From assembly GCA_023055355.1 (NCBI GenBank), contig JALJCS010000002.1:82485001-82549000 (forward strand): a DNA stretch of 64,000 bases, written 5' to 3'. A model generated the notes under the pieces. The model saw only the letters and a list, made by a program, of their open reading frames with translations, ran no database searches and was not told the origin of the DNA. Source of the stretch: Agelaius tricolor (Eukaryota > Chordata > Aves > Passeriformes > Icteridae). A program made the position numbers and the translations under genes. This document shows positions 12,572-26,009 of the stretch, piece after piece (position 1 is the first letter of the stretch; each line of letters opens with the position of its first letter).

Positions 12572-13875
12572 AATGTTGGTCCTGCCTGTGTGTATTTGCA
12601 CTATTTTGACAGAAACTTCATCTTTTAGAAGTCTGAACTGGTTGCTGACCCCTTCTGTAATGCTCTGCTGCCTCTCTGTTCCTGCCTGCACTGAGCACTT
12701 TCTTATCTATAAAGATTATTTGAGCCCAACTTGTTATGCATTCTCTTTTTCAAACCAATGGTTTGAAAGTGATTTCAGTATCAAAACCACAATACTGCAG
12801 ATTAATGAAATGCACAAAGTTTATTCTTGGCCTGTTCACACACATCATGTGGGTTGGTCCGTGGGATACAGATGGCCATACGTGTTGACCTTCTAGTAAT
12901 AACACACAAGAATGTAGTGACCTGACCTATCACATTTAGTATGAGAGCTCCTTTCTCTCTGTTAGACATTTTGAAAGCTTGTGATCATTTAGAATTTTAC
13001 TGAGCAAGAGACAAGGAAGGGTGTGAAAAAGCACATTGTAGAGCAGCTTGTTATTCAAGGTGATGTAAATAGATGCTGTGAAAAAGAATATGCATTGCTG
13101 TTGAATTTTAGAAGTTGCACACCTATATATATTCATCTTCCAAAATGGAGGAAAAGAGATTAAGGAAACTAATATTTTTTAAGCTAGACACCAAGTCAAC
13201 TTTCATTTTTTAAAAATAATTTGTGAATTCTGTCAAGATATATAGAGCAATAAATGAAACTGCCTTGTGCTCTTGCTAATCTGGAATAATGCAAAACCTT
13301 GAGAAAAAAAATACAGTACAGTAATTTATATAGAGAAAAGGGGAGGTATTTTACTGAAAGAATGAGCAGCTATTATATAATTTATTGATCAACTACAAAT
13401 AATTGTTGGTAAGTATTAGTACTTTTTTAACCTCTAACATGACCTTAGTTTATGAAAATGTCTGCTGAGCCTTACAACAGGACATCAAGGAAATAAATGG
13501 CTACAAGAAATGTTTATCTTTTGTTCCAAAGCACAACTTAACTTTCTTTGCTCACAAATGGTGTTCTTGATGAGAATAATAAATCTCTTTAGATGGGAGA
13601 CAAAGTTCATATTTAAAACTATGCAATTCAATATGGAGCTACCATGTAAATGAGTTGCCTGGCAGAACTGTAAAAGATAAGGTATTTCTTGTAGAAAGCT
13701 TGGAAACATGAGCAAGATGCAAGAGACTGTCAGGGGCAGTGGTGTAAGAACTTGCAGGTGGAGACAGTTTAACCAGTATAACAAAAGCTGTGTGTCTAAG
13801 TAAGGGAATTGATTCACTCCTTCCTGTGGGCAAGCAGGGGTCCAAATCCAGGAAAGCAAAATCACAAAATCAGGT
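12572..13875. other. Unique AT-rich non-coding DNA
   Basis: No gene or repeat recognised. The 126-codon minus frame at 13485-13865 has no domain and no start context to support it. Confidence 0.55.
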
Positions 13876-14132
13876 CCAACCCATCACCCAACACCACCCT
13901 GTGCACTAGACCACGTCACTTGGTGCCAAGTCTAGTCTCTCCTTACACACCTCCAGGTACAGTGACTCCACCACCTCCCTGGGCAGTTCATTTCAATATC
14001 TAATTATTCCTTCTGTGAAAAATTCTTCCTGAAACCTCCCCTGGTGCCGCTTGTGTGCTCTTGTCCTATTGCTTGTTTCCTGGGAGAAGAGGCTGACCTC
14101 CTTTCAGGTAGTTGTAGAGAGCAAAAGGGTCA
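13876..14132 (-). mobile_element. CR1 LINE fragment
   Basis: Read on the minus strand this matches the CR1 3' half. On the plus strand one sees 'ggtccaacccatcaccc', then a 'tccaggtacagtgactccacc' type segment, 'ccctgggcag', 'gaaaaattcttcctga', 'cttgtcctattgcttgtt' and 'ggtagttgtagagagc'. The CR1 3' tail is missing at the low-coordinate end. It is heavily diverged and non-coding. Confidence 0.85.
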
Positions 14133-15249
14133 CTTATTCCTCCAGGAAGAGGAATGTCATAGCTGCAAATGTCCTCCCTCTTACTTCTTCTACCCCCAGA
14201 TTTATGTTTTAAACTTTGAGCATGACAGCAGATGGTCTGGGATATCCTGGGATATCTACTCTTTGAGTAGATTTTGATGCTCTACTAGGTATGTAGAGAC
14301 CAGATGACTATAGCATAAATGTGGGGTGTGGACAGACAACTTGGAAAGAGGTTGTCTTTGCAATATCAGTAAAGACCATATATGCTTATAATAATAGCAA
14401 AAAGCCTGATTCAGCTTCCCTGGAAGAAGCTATCATAGATCTTATTCATAAAGGCAAATTTTTTTGAGGGAAAAGTATAGATTAATCATGAGTGAGAATT
14501 TCAAGACTGACTTCAGTAAAAGAGATAGCAATCATCTAGACTACACCATTATCTAAATGCAGCAATCTGGAAAAACAGTGTCATGACAATGTTATCATGG
14601 GCAGACATTAAATTAATATAGTAGAAGTTTCATGCAGGAAGAATAACTTTAATGAAGAATGAAGAATCTTGTCATACCAATACATACCAGTACCAGTAGA
14701 TACCAGTACCAATAAAAAAATAAACTCAGAGTGACTTAACCTGTCAGAAAGGTGTTAGTCAGAATTATTATCATGGAATAACTGTTATCCAATAAGTATT
14801 AGTGTTCAGACTTTTACAGGAGTAATTAAGAAAAATAACTTTGTTCATGGCAGGATTTTTAAAATTCTTTTTTATTTTATGGTTTGCTATTTGTTTTAAT
14901 TTTGTAGCTCTTTGTGTCTGTGCTTACTGAAACTCAGCAACTGCCATGGGCAGCACTCAAACACAAAAATTTTCTTGTGAGATTGGTACAAAGTTTGGTG
15001 CAGGTAATAGATGGAGACAAATAGTTTTTCTGAGTCACTGGAGAAACAACACCCCAACACAAACCTGATCTAGTTTATGTCTCAGATGACCAGGTGTTTA
15101 GTTGTGGGTAAACAGTTCTTAATATAGATTCACCAAAAAATTTAGATTCCTAATGAACAATTATTTCATCATTTGCTTTAAATTCATTATTAGATATGAG
15201 GGTACATGCAATCACTGTGGAAATGAAAGGAAGGTTATTTTAAATATAA
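14133..15249. other. Unique AT-rich non-coding DNA
   Basis: No gene seen. It contains a 16-bp imperfect tandem duplication at 14685-14716 and an 8-bp hairpin with a 3-base loop near 14256-14274. Confidence 0.55.
14685..14716. repeat. Two-copy 16-bp tandem repeat
   Basis: TACCAGTACCAGTAGA is followed directly by TACCAGTACCAATAAA, with 13 of 16 positions alike. A partial extra 'atacca' lies just upstream. It looks like replication slippage. Confidence 0.85.
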
Positions 15250-16095
15250 CTAGAAGAGGGTTTGGGGCAGTACTCCTGTGTGAGCAAAGGGCATGGGCTG
15301 CACACAGCCAGGTGTGGCTGGTCCCACCTGCCATGACGAGCACAGCCGAGCCCTTCAGCCACGCTGGTGGTGATTCTGTGGTAAGACATTTTTAAAAAGG
15401 CAAAATGTCAGAAATCAGAGAGGACTAGGGGAGGAAAACAACAAGCACAAGAAATGATCCTGTGCCCACAAAGTTCATACATGAGGGAGGAGGTGGAGGT
15501 GCTTCAGACACAAGGGCAGTGGGTCCCCTGTGGTCCATGGGGAGGATGACATTGGGGCAGCTGTAACCCGTGGAGGTCAGTACCAGAGCAGGTGGATCTT
15601 TCCTGAAAAAAATAGCTCCCATGAAGAATCCATGCTGGAGCAGATATGACTGAAGTACCACAGCTGGTGAAGGACCCATTTTGCAGCAGGTTTGTCCTGA
15701 AGAAGGGCCCCCATCCTGGAACAGGATAACAGCCTGAAGAAGGGGAGATGGATTGCTATGAACTGAATGCAGTGCCCATTCTCCAACCACCCTGCAGCCC
15801 TCGGGGAGGACGAGGTAGCAAGGAGTAAGAAATGAAAAGGTGAAGAAAAGCCTGGGGAAGAAAAAATGTCTAGGGTAAGGTGCCTTCACCTTCCAGATCT
15901 ATTTGTCAATAAATTTAATTAATTTCCATGATGTCTAGACTGTTTTTCTCTTAATGGCAGAAGCATTAATTGTTCTCCATATCTTTACTCAGTTACTGAC
16001 TTTTCTCATTTTATTTTCTCCTCTCGTCCTACTACAGAAAGGGATTAAGAGAGTCACTGGATAAATGTCTGGCAGTCAGTGAAGGCCAACCTAGC
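15250..16095 (+). mobile_element. ERVL-like solo LTR (family copy 1)
   Basis: The block aligns in pieces with the LTR at 32068-32739. 'gctggtggtgattctgtggt' here pairs with 'gctggtggaacctttgtgct' there. Both have the polyadenylation signal context: AATAAA at 15908-15913, then 'tttaattaatttcc', then a 'gtctagactg' or 'gtcgagtctg' segment. Both end with a segment like 'tctcctctcg...' and 'gccagccatgtt' or 'gaaggccaacc'. The middle holds degenerate repeats built on 'ctggagcag', as is usual in this avian LTR type. The 5' boundary is uncertain by tens of bases, and I saw no target-site duplication. The 154-codon minus frame at 15425-15889 lies wholly inside it and is not a gene. Confidence 0.8.
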
Positions 16096-19000
16096 AGAGT
16101 AACATATGAAAATATGGTAGGGTAAGTGATCCCTAAAAGCATTTGGAAACAAATACAGCAAAAAATTACATTTTTAAAATAATTTCTTTATAGATTTCAC
16201 TCTGTTGTGTGTAGGACTTGCAGGCCCATTTTCACCCTCAGAAGACCTTTCTGACCTGATCTTTCTTAGTTTACCTGTTGCTCTGTTAAATATTTCATAT
16301 ATTTTCTAGTTGCAATACAGCATGCTCAATTAATTAGCCATTAAATAATCACTTACAGGGTATCAGCAGTGGGTAGAAAACAAGTTTGAGTGACCTATGG
16401 TAGCTAATTCTTCACTATAGGATGATATCTGAGGGCAAATTGGTGACCTGTGCCCTGGGAATTGTTTTACTTCCTGGATAAACTGTGTTTTCCTTCAATT
16501 AAAATGTATAGCAACTATCTTGTTTCTTCCGATATGTGTTCTAAATACATGTAAAAAATTTTTCTTGTACTTTATATTGTCCTGCATATTTGAATGTAAA
16601 GTAATGGCACAAGAGAAATCGCTTATCTGTTTTTCAAAGGAATCTACTATTCCTATCACAGTGAGTGTGCTATTCTGTAGGGAATTGCTAAATGTATTAA
16701 AAAGACAGCAGGAAGTCTTTGCCAACATCTTTATTAAAGGCAAGAGAATTCATATAGCTTAATCCAATTACTCAAAGTACCCAAACATTGTGCAATGAGC
16801 AGGGGAATGTACCAAGGGATACAATTCTGGTTTCATTATTTAATTGTTTCTTCCTTTAGTTAGTATCTAAGTAAATTTAAAAATTATAAAAAGGGATCTT
16901 ATTAACAACACTAGATACAGAGGTTCAAGATATAGCTATCTCAAATAGCACTAGCTAACTTAATATAAATAAACCCCCAAAATCCTTTAAAATAGCACCT
17001 CATCCGTTGGTTAACCCAAAGTGGCTATAAGATTTTACAATTAAAGTTTATACATTCCTTTTCCTCTGAAAATTGGTTAATTTTAATTGGATATTAATAA
17101 GAGAGAGAAGCATGTATCCATGAAGAAAGTACTTCAAAGATCCCATTAATTTCATATTTTATACAAAAGGCATCTTCCAGTTTCCCTAAATGTAACAGGC
17201 CAGACTATGTGCCTTTAAAATCTATAAAGAAATTTTAATAAGAGAATAACATATACTTATTCTTTACTACAATAATAAAACAAATTGTAATTTACCAAGA
17301 AAACATTCAATTTGAATGAGGTGGGTTGACCTTGGCATATTTTCATCATACCTAGTGGATGGTGTACCTTGACTCAGAGGTCTAATTCTAAAGGGAAAAG
17401 GCAAGCAGTTTCAACTATTGGCTAGTAGAAATAGAGTTACAGCTCCAATGTTCTGCCTTTTTACTTATTCCCTATTTGATAGTTAGTTCATGATGCAAAA
17501 AGGTATTTCTTTACAGTCTGAGTTTATTTGAAATATAAGCCTACCAAATTAGCTACAAGATTTTGCAGAATACCATCTTCTCCCAAAACCTGAAGTAAGA
17601 GGCATATTAATTGAAGAATATTGAGTGGTCTGTGTTTATTTCTTATGTACAATTTTGCTTCACAGATGAGTAAAGTTCTGTCTGAAAAATCTGCAGAGGT
17701 ACCTTCAAAGTTGAATCATTCAGTGATTAACAAAATAATCACGCTTTTTTTTTTCCTTCTATGTTCAGAAATCAGCTGTAACTTCACAGCTGTTTTAGAA
17801 TACTTTATATAAAGAAAACAGGTTTGTACTTTCAGGTTTGCTGCTTCATGTCTTTTGCAACAATATTGTTCTTGTACACAGCATTTTTCTCTTTAAATGA
17901 CAATTTGTTTTGAAAAATTCTAAAGCTACCACTTTGCATTTTACAAACTTGACCTTTATTATTGCCATTAGGAGAACAAAATTAAGTTTCATTAGCATTT
18001 TTTTCTGGCAAAGACCTTCAAACAGTAGTTGAAAGAAATTGATTGAGTAGGTATGCACAGATGTATAGCACAAGACAAAACACTATTCTTTAGAGTTAAC
18101 AATAGGACCTGTCACTATTCTTACTTTTTTTTTTAAGTCCATCCCTATTTTAACAAAAAAGTGAAATCCTTCTCCAATTTATATGGCCAGAATAAAGTTA
18201 ATCTTAAGTTGTGACACTGAATTCTCTAAACTATAAATTATTAAGGAAAAAAAAATAATTGTCTAAAAGAATATATTCTAAAGACATACAACACAAAAGC
18301 ATATCTAATATCTGCTGCTGAAAAACAATAAATTACTAGCAAATGATAATGGAGTAAGAGATATTGTTGGGTTCTTCCAGATATTTACTAAAGACATCAT
18401 TGTACTGAAAAATTTCAGAAAAAAATGAAATATTAAAAGCTAGAAACAGCATGAAAACAGTGCTCATGGAGTCTTAGATATATAAAATTTTGTCTCATAT
18501 TTTCAGAATGAAATTATCCTACACCATCTCATAAAACATGATTAATGATGCTAAAGATCTAGGAAGAATTACTGATAAAAAAATTAGTTTGCAGCTGAAG
18601 GATGAGACTCGAAAAATTGCTTTTGATAGCATACCTAATGTTCTAGTGTTTCTGCCTGTAAATACCTGCTAAAAGGTGCACAACATGCAGGGAAAACACC
18701 AAAGAAATAGCAAATATTGATCACTATCAGAAAGGAAGATTTTTTGGAGGACGTGCCATATTTGAAGTTCCTATTTGTAAGGGCAGGATCACAAGAGGGT
18801 AACCTCTTAAGTTTTATTTCCTTTAAAATACAGTACCAGAAGCTCCAGGGAAACACAGAAAGCTGAGTGTACATGTTTTGATGTTGCATGAGTGTTTACT
18901 ACACACTTACCGTACCAAACAGGCTGTTCATCTTGCTCAGACAGTGCTGTTGCAGTGTTTAACCTTATTTGCACCTTGTCTCATTAAGTAGTCTCTGTGA

Positions 19001-19761
19001 GGTCTGCAAACCATTTCTGCAGCATGTGAGAAGTCAGTTAAGCAGACTGGGTTCTGAGGTATCACACATATGTTTCACATCTGAGGAAAGAGCAAGGCAA
19101 AGCTCTTTTCCACCACCTTCCTTTTTCCCGTGTTTCTGCTGTCCTGTACTGGTGTTTGGAGCACACAGAGCCTTCCAGATGGGACAGGGATAACATTTCA
19201 CTAACCAAAAGTCCTGTCTTGATAGACTTTTTTCAGGCAGGTTATCTTTGCATTTTCTATACTGTTTTTCATAAATGTATGCACATACACATATATCTGC
19301 ATATTCATCTCACATTCTTAAAGGAGTTCAGGTAATTTTCCTACTAGGTCTTAACATTAGGAACACTGATTTCTTCTTGGAAGAAGAAATTATTTCTTCT
19401 GATTTCTTCTCTTGGAAAAAGAGAGTGCCTCTAGTAGCACTGAGATTGCATTAGTTTTATCTATCTGTAAATGTGTTATGGGCTCTGGATAAATACCGGC
19501 CTTAGTGACCACATAAATCACTTTTAATGGAAAGTTTCATTAAGAGAAGGAAGTAAAAATTGTATTAATTTTAAAATATTTTAAAATAAAATGTAGTACT
19601 TCTTTTTTTTTCTTACATTTCCATCATTTATTGAATGAAAATAAATAAGTACAAAAAATGATACATCATTATCTTGTAAGTTTTTCTATGCCAAGGTGTG
19701 AGAAATGCATGTCTTGCTTCCTGACTTATGTTTATCCAAAAGGTTGGACTATGACAGGAGT
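16096..19761. other. Unique AT-rich non-coding DNA
   Basis: No gene or interspersed repeat recognised. It contains T-runs near 17747 and 18126 and a 22-bp near-palindrome at 19369-19390. Confidence 0.55.
19369..19390. repeat. Short palindrome around GG
   Basis: ATTTCTTCTT (19369-19378) and its exact reverse complement AAGAAGAAAT (19381-19390) are separated by two bases. The sequence around it is purine/pyrimidine biased, and 'ctgatttcttct' recurs 30 bases later, so slippage is a likely source. Confidence 0.85.
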
Positions 19762-19886
19762 CTTGGATACATTTCAAGTGAAGATGCAACCTGGTCTAGT
19801 GGAAGGTTCCCTGACTGTGGCAGGGCAGTTGGATCTGGATGATCTTTAAAGTCCCTTTTGACCCAAACCATTCTAAGATGCTGTGA
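19762..19886 (+). mobile_element. CR1 LINE, 3' end
   Basis: Near the 3' terminus it shows the CR1 order: 'ggttggactatgacagg'-like text upstream, 'gcagttggatctggatgatc', 'aaagtcccttttgaccc', then 'aaaccattctaagatg', a worn form of the CR1 tail. It is truncated at the 5' end. Confidence 0.85.
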
Positions 19887-22800
19887 AGATGTGTAAAAAC
19901 TTTCAACTGATTCAAAGTGAAATACTTCCAATTACTTTTTAATACTTTTCCATACTGCTTTTAGGGCAGGTAATAATTGAAATTTACAGATTTATATCCA
20001 GCTATTTTCCCTAAATTTTTTCCAATTTAGTAATAAAAAAGATTCCCCATTATGCATTCTCTCCTGGTGTTTTTCTTTTAAAGCATTGGAATCCTGTGAA
20101 CCACTTGTTTAATTTGCAACCAAGAACATCCTAAAATATATTATAAAGCCAGAAAACTTCTGATTCTGTAATGATTGCCATATTTTCACAGTCTTTTAAT
20201 AGTTTCTCTGTTGAAAGTCATATATTTGAGAAGACAAATTTGCCACCAGTAACAAAAGCTGCAAAGGAGTGAATTATATTTAATTTTTGAAGAATATATT
20301 TCAACATTTCTAATGTTCTTGGGTTTTGAGAAGAAATTTTTGTGCCAGAAATCACTGAAGAAGATAAGATGAAAGTTTTATCTACTATTTTATCTACTAT
20401 AGACCTGTTCTTTAAAGCCAACAAGAAAATGAACTTTTCAATACTCCTTCTTTCTTTTTTTTTTCTTTTTATTGTATGCATGACCTGTAGAATACAATAA
20501 ATACTGAACCACAAAAAGCTTACAGGTGATCTGAAATGTCAGTGCTCACTGTAAAAAACCAGAAAAAAAAACCCAAAAAACCACAGTACTGAGTGATTAG
20601 GAGAATTAACAGAATAACAATATAAAATTTTTCACAAAATGAAATTTCTATTCCTATAGAAAAGACTTCAATTTAGAATATTAACATTCAGAGAATAAAT
20701 CTTGGAAACATAACAGTTAGTTTTCAAAAATGACAGTTTAATACACAGAAATGTTAAACATGAACTAAAAAATTAAAAACTATTCTACAGTCTTGAAAAT
20801 TAACAAATGCACAGAGAAGGACAAGAAAATATGCAATATTTTTCATGTGAATACAGATTAGTAGTCTAGGATTTTTACTTTGCAAACATAAGAAGCAGAA
20901 GATATAAAGAAGATATAACATAGCTCTGTACATTGAATAAAAAAATAGGCTGTGATGACCCATTTTTTCATAATTCAAGGATTATCAGGCAGCCAGTAAT
21001 ATCAGGCAGAGCACTGGCACAAAAGGAAACACTTTCCAAAAACCATCTAATTAATTATGGAATTCATTGGACATAAAATATTCTGGAGATCAAAGGTGTA
21101 AATGTGTACAAAATCAATCAAAATCTTAAACAGAAAAGCTTTCTCTCTTGTTATTTAACAGGACAGTCCAAGTCCTGCCATTGCTAAGACCTTTAAGAAA
21201 ATGATGAAAGTTTTTATTTTTACATATTTTACTATTGCATTTTTTCCTAAATGTCTTCAAATGGCTTTCAGGGAGAAGGCTTAAATGATCTTTGGCTTGA
21301 CCCAAAAATTGACTCAATGCTATTCAATTCTTATTTTCTTTTTTGCCCTTTTTTGTCAAAGATCTATGATGAAAATTTCTTAACTCTTTTAGAAGCTTCA
21401 TTGCAGTGTCTCAGGTTACCTATCAAAATTTGAGATGACTTAATAATAATTTGAGTATACTTTTTTCTTCTTTTTTTACATTACCCATGTAAAAATACTG
21501 TACACATACAGTATCTTAATACTGTATTTTAACAATAAAGAAAAATTATTTCCACAGAACTTCAAAAAGATGAGTGGAATAAATGAATGCTCATTGTATT
21601 TTTATTCTCAATAAAAGGTGTACAAAAATACCTTAATTTATAGCTATACCCATACATGTGGACTAACACTGACTGCAAATAACTCTTTTTAAGTAAAAAA
21701 TATAAGGAACTTCTTTTGGTTATTACAGTTATTTGTTATTTGCTTACTCAGAAAGTATGATTAATTGTAAAATTCACTTTATTTTTCAAATTAATTGAAT
21801 TTGAGACTTTCATTAAAAAATACAAAAGATAATCAAAGTTTTTAGTGTTCTGCTTCCCTCCTTAATGATATTTTCGTGTCACAAAAAATTATGGGACTCA
21901 CTCCTCATGCTGAACCACAGGACAAAATGCTGCTGAGGTGGTACAATGTAGACTCATTCAGTGTGACTGCAGTAACTCCCAGAAAGGACCATATTGACAA
22001 AGATACTGAGCTTTCCAGAATATTATTCCATGCACAGTAGTTAAACTGCAAATTGACTTTGGCTTCCAATTCTATATATAGAAGTGTAAGAAAGGAGAAC
22101 AATAAACATGGGAGTGGCAAGAAACTTTTTGGTATGATTTCATGTGCATATTTACCCCAACGTCTTGTCTTCTGCATGCAGTACCTGAATATCTCAGAAG
22201 TCATAAAATTGACAGCAAAAAGTAATGGAAAACCCAGGATAATTCACTTTATCCTTTGTATGGAACCAATATGTATCTACACTGTAGTTAAGACATGTCT
22301 GGAGATTTTTTAAGAGTTGCTAAGATCTCAAGTATGCAAAATAAGCTTTTCACTTCACAAAAGTCAATATTTCAATTAAAATGCAAGAGGACTTTCAGAG
22401 AAATCCATTGTGACCAATTAGTTAGGTTTAGTTAAAACTTAAAGTCTACTGCCTTTCTTTTGCTAGTACAGAGAATGATGAGACATCACTGATTAAATGG
22501 TGACTGTCAGATAAGAATGACGTATATGTTAAATGAATTCACAGCAAGAAAGAAACCTTTCCAAGGATACAAAAACTCTACCGATGCAATGAATTAATTT
22601 GAAGTTATATTTGTTACATTACTGCTTTAGTACTTTAAAATTATATAAAAGAAATATCAAAAATGAAACAAAACAAAAAAATTACTTTTCCAGTGAGTAA
22701 ACTTTCTAAGGAACACTTTGAGAAAAGGAACCAGGAACAGCTGATCCAAAATATGAGGAAAAAAACCATTGCAAATCAAACTTCTTCACATGAGTATAAA

Positions 22801-24324
22801 TTCACATGAGTATATATATATAAATGATAACTTAACTTATAAATACATGTAAACACTTTTCACTATAATGGATTTCTTGCAGCTCAGTGTTCAGAAAGGC
22901 ATTATAGATTGCTAGTATACATATAAAGACATAACATTCTCTTGGTACTGAGCACAGTAAGTGTATCAGCACTTCAGTAACCACGAAAACAGCCAGAATG
23001 GCATTTCAGGGAGATTCATCATCTCATATAAAAATGAAACCAGAAATCACTAGTCATATATTTGCCAAATGGAAGCAATAATAAGCTTTCACATCCTCTG
23101 GAGCAGAAATCATGGGAGGATGTCTTTGCTTGTCCAGAAAACACAAGTAAATCAATCGAAGGAGAAAACATATTGTCATGGCACCCTTAAACTCTGCTGA
23201 TGTTGTTATTCAAGAGCTAAAAATTATGTACCCATACAAAAAGATTGATAACCTATACTTCCAGGAAATGATTTAAAATAAGGGTGAAAAGTGAGAAACG
23301 ATCCCTTCATAAGCTGTCATTGACAGAGTAGCAGAACTGGGCCTTTTGGCATTAATGTCAGGCAGTAAGGGGCAGGAGGGTGAGGGGCAGGCAGTAGAAA
23401 TGGGCCTAGAGATTATTTTCTGGACTCTGGAGACTGCACAGCAGCATTGAGAAAGATTTCTTGCATGTAACAGATTGAGCGTCCTGGTAAACGGTAGATA
23501 TATATGTCTCTACAAGCAGAAGAGAATAAGGTCAAATATACAAATACTTTTTAAAAAAAAACTGTAAGTATCTTCAGTTTTTAGAAATTTTAGGTTGAAC
23601 CAATAAGCCAATAAATTTATATCCCTTTGAAAGCTAAATCCAGCAGTCCTTTCTTTGGAAAATCTTGCCCAGGGGACTTGACACAGAACTGAGATGTTTA
23701 TCTTACACTACAGTTCAGTCATTGACATGTAAAAGAATGATAAACTCATACTACAATTTCTTTTCATTCTTAGGAAAAAAGTTACAGACAATCTGCAGTA
23801 AGACTCTGGATCTGGATTTGGATCTGTAGTAAACCTTGCCCCAAAGCCTGCTTAAATATTTTATGATCATATGCATAAGGATGTGGTCAGCCATGGTGGC
23901 AAAACCACAGCAACTTGGCAGTGAGGCTTGGTGAGGACAGAAACAAATAAATAGATGGATGTACAAACCAAATTAGCTTACCAGTAAAATTATTTTAATA
24001 ATCTGGAAGAAGCAATTTATTCCTGATAGCAGCTATAAAGTATCTCAATAAATATTGCCAAGTATTAGAAAGTCTGAGTCATTACTGAGAATAACTTTGT
24101 GTGACCTATGGTTGCAACTTTTAATTAAACTCTCTCCATATTAACAACATTATCTTGCACCATATTTCTGCCCATATTTTACTTTAATGACTTAGATGAA
24201 TCACGTTATGCAAATTTATTAGAGCTGAAACTTGTAATGACCAATGAAGTGTTCTGACCAAAATCGTTTTTTTCAGCTGACTGTCTCCTTGCATTAAGGT
24301 GATGCCTAAGTCTTCTGTTTTCCA
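19887..24324. other. Unique AT-rich non-coding DNA
   Basis: No gene or repeat family recognised. Small local structures include a cluster of ATACTGTA/TACAGTAT motifs at 21495-21535 and a two-copy 16-bp tandem repeat at 22785-22816. Confidence 0.55.
22785..22816. repeat. Two-copy 16-bp tandem repeat
   Basis: TTCACATGAGTATAAA is followed directly by TTCACATGAGTATATA, then by a short TA run. It looks like a simple slippage product. Confidence 0.9.
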
Positions 24325-24368
24325 GGCTGAACAAGCACAATTCTCTCAGTCTTACTCTTTGCCACATT
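24325..24368 (-). mobile_element. Possible CR1 LINE remnant
   Basis: The plus strand reads 'ccaggctgaacaagcaca' followed by 'ttctctcagtctta'. This matches a well-known CR1 segment read on the minus strand ('ccaggctgaacaa', then 'ctctcagcct'). Only about 45 bases are recognisable. The copy at 42660-42700 holds the matching segment, which supports the call. Confidence 0.5.
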
Positions 24369-26009
24369 TGCAAAGGCAAAAAATAAAGTGGAATTGTAGG
24401 AAAAAACTGAGAGCATCAACTATTCAGTGAACACATCTGAAGTGAAAGAAATGGCACAAGAAATGTAAAAATGGGATTTCAGATCACCTGAAGTTCATGC
24501 ACTGCCTGTAGCTAGAACTGCAGTTTGTCTCATTCCAGACCAGTATAAATATCACTTGGAGCTTGTCTTGCAACCAATCCCTGACCACTTTAAGCCTCAT
24601 GGAGCAGCCTGATGATCTTGAGAGATTTGAACAATGTGAAAGATTTCTAAGAAATTTAACACAAATGAGGAGAGTGGACAGAGTGCATTAACTTACTGAG
24701 GTCCTGGAGATAATTTAAATGCCCATCCCACTTCCACAAGTTCCAGAATGGAAGGTAGGGTCAAACAGGTTTCTGTCACATAGTGACACATAGAGGTATT
24801 GTCATCTTTGTATAGCCAGATAGGGTAGAGAGTGATCCATTCAACACCACCACCAAATATGACTATGTTGGGAATTCCTTCTTCAGGATCAAGTGATACA
24901 GGTTCAAGGAGGAATTTACATTTCAAGAAACCTAAAAAGAGTTTTATGCACATCAAGTAGGATAAATAAAAAATATTTTTTTAAAAGTACATTGGGAAAT
25001 GAGTTTGTGAGGTGCCAAAAAATGTTTCCCTGTAATATGGACACTGAATCTCTTCCGGAAAAATACTGAGAGATTTAGAAAATGGTGGCCCAAGTGCACA
25101 GAGTAGTGGTAAAGAAAAAAGGGAAAGATGTCTCTTTTTTGGAGTCTGTGTTGTCTTCCCTTACAGTGGTGAAAAGCTTTCATTAATAGTTTTTTAATAA
25201 TAACTTCTGTTCCTTGGCATAGCAAAACATGTTTCATGCCTCTGGTGGTAGTCCTTTGTGTATCGCTCTGTCAATAGTTTCTCACCATGGCATCTTACAC
25301 GGGGAACTAAAAATACTTCCATTTAACTAACTTTTCCAAGGTTACCAAGCAACACATACACAGTGAGAATTAAAATTAAGGAAGAAAAGGAATTCAAAAT
25401 ATTTTTAATACATAATTTGAATGGATAATGTTGACCTTTTTACCTGGTCAAGTGCACTGTTGTAAGTAATTCAGTATTGTCATCAGTCATTTTGAAGCTT
25501 CATATTTTCATACATTATCATTTGTAAAAATGAATAATTGTTCTATACAATTGTAATTTTTTTCTAAAAGCTTCTTTTAAAAATATTGAGTATGTTTCTG
25601 AAGTATATTCTCCTAAGAGCTGCATTAAGAGATGAAGCTTTAAATTTAATATTATAAAAACATAAATGTATCTAAACCAGAAAATTATTCTCACACTTAA
25701 AACTCTTTTTAAATAAAAATGTTTTTTCAAACAAAAGGATACTATATGCAAAAAACCTATGAGCTCAAAATAATCAGTGGAATATTCTTGAAGGATTAGT
25801 GATTATTTCCCTCAAATTATGCCTGAAATTCTCATGAGATAGTCACAGAAGCTGCACAGAAAGCACATCAATTTTAAGAAAGTAATATCTAAGGAAGTCA
25901 GATTTCCAGTTAAAAAAAAATTACATAAGTATGCATAACTGAAGGGTGAATTGCCCCAGTGAACATAATTTAGAAGTATCTTCGTCATAAAACTTTATTC
26001 TTTCAGCCC
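24369..26009. other. Unique AT-rich non-coding DNA
   Basis: Nothing recognisable. Minus-strand open frames of 77-94 codons have no family resemblance. Confidence 0.5.

Noticed and set aside
12175..12609. 144-codon protein
   Set aside because: It lies almost entirely inside the solo LTR at 11753-12571 and runs antisense to it.
15425..15889. 154-codon protein on the minus strand
   Set aside because: It lies inside an ERVL-like LTR, antisense to the direction given by its polyadenylation signal.
21495..21535. Cluster of ATACTGTA and TACAGTAT motifs as a regulatory site
   Set aside because: An 8-bp AT-rich hairpin plus one more copy is within what AT-rich DNA gives by chance.
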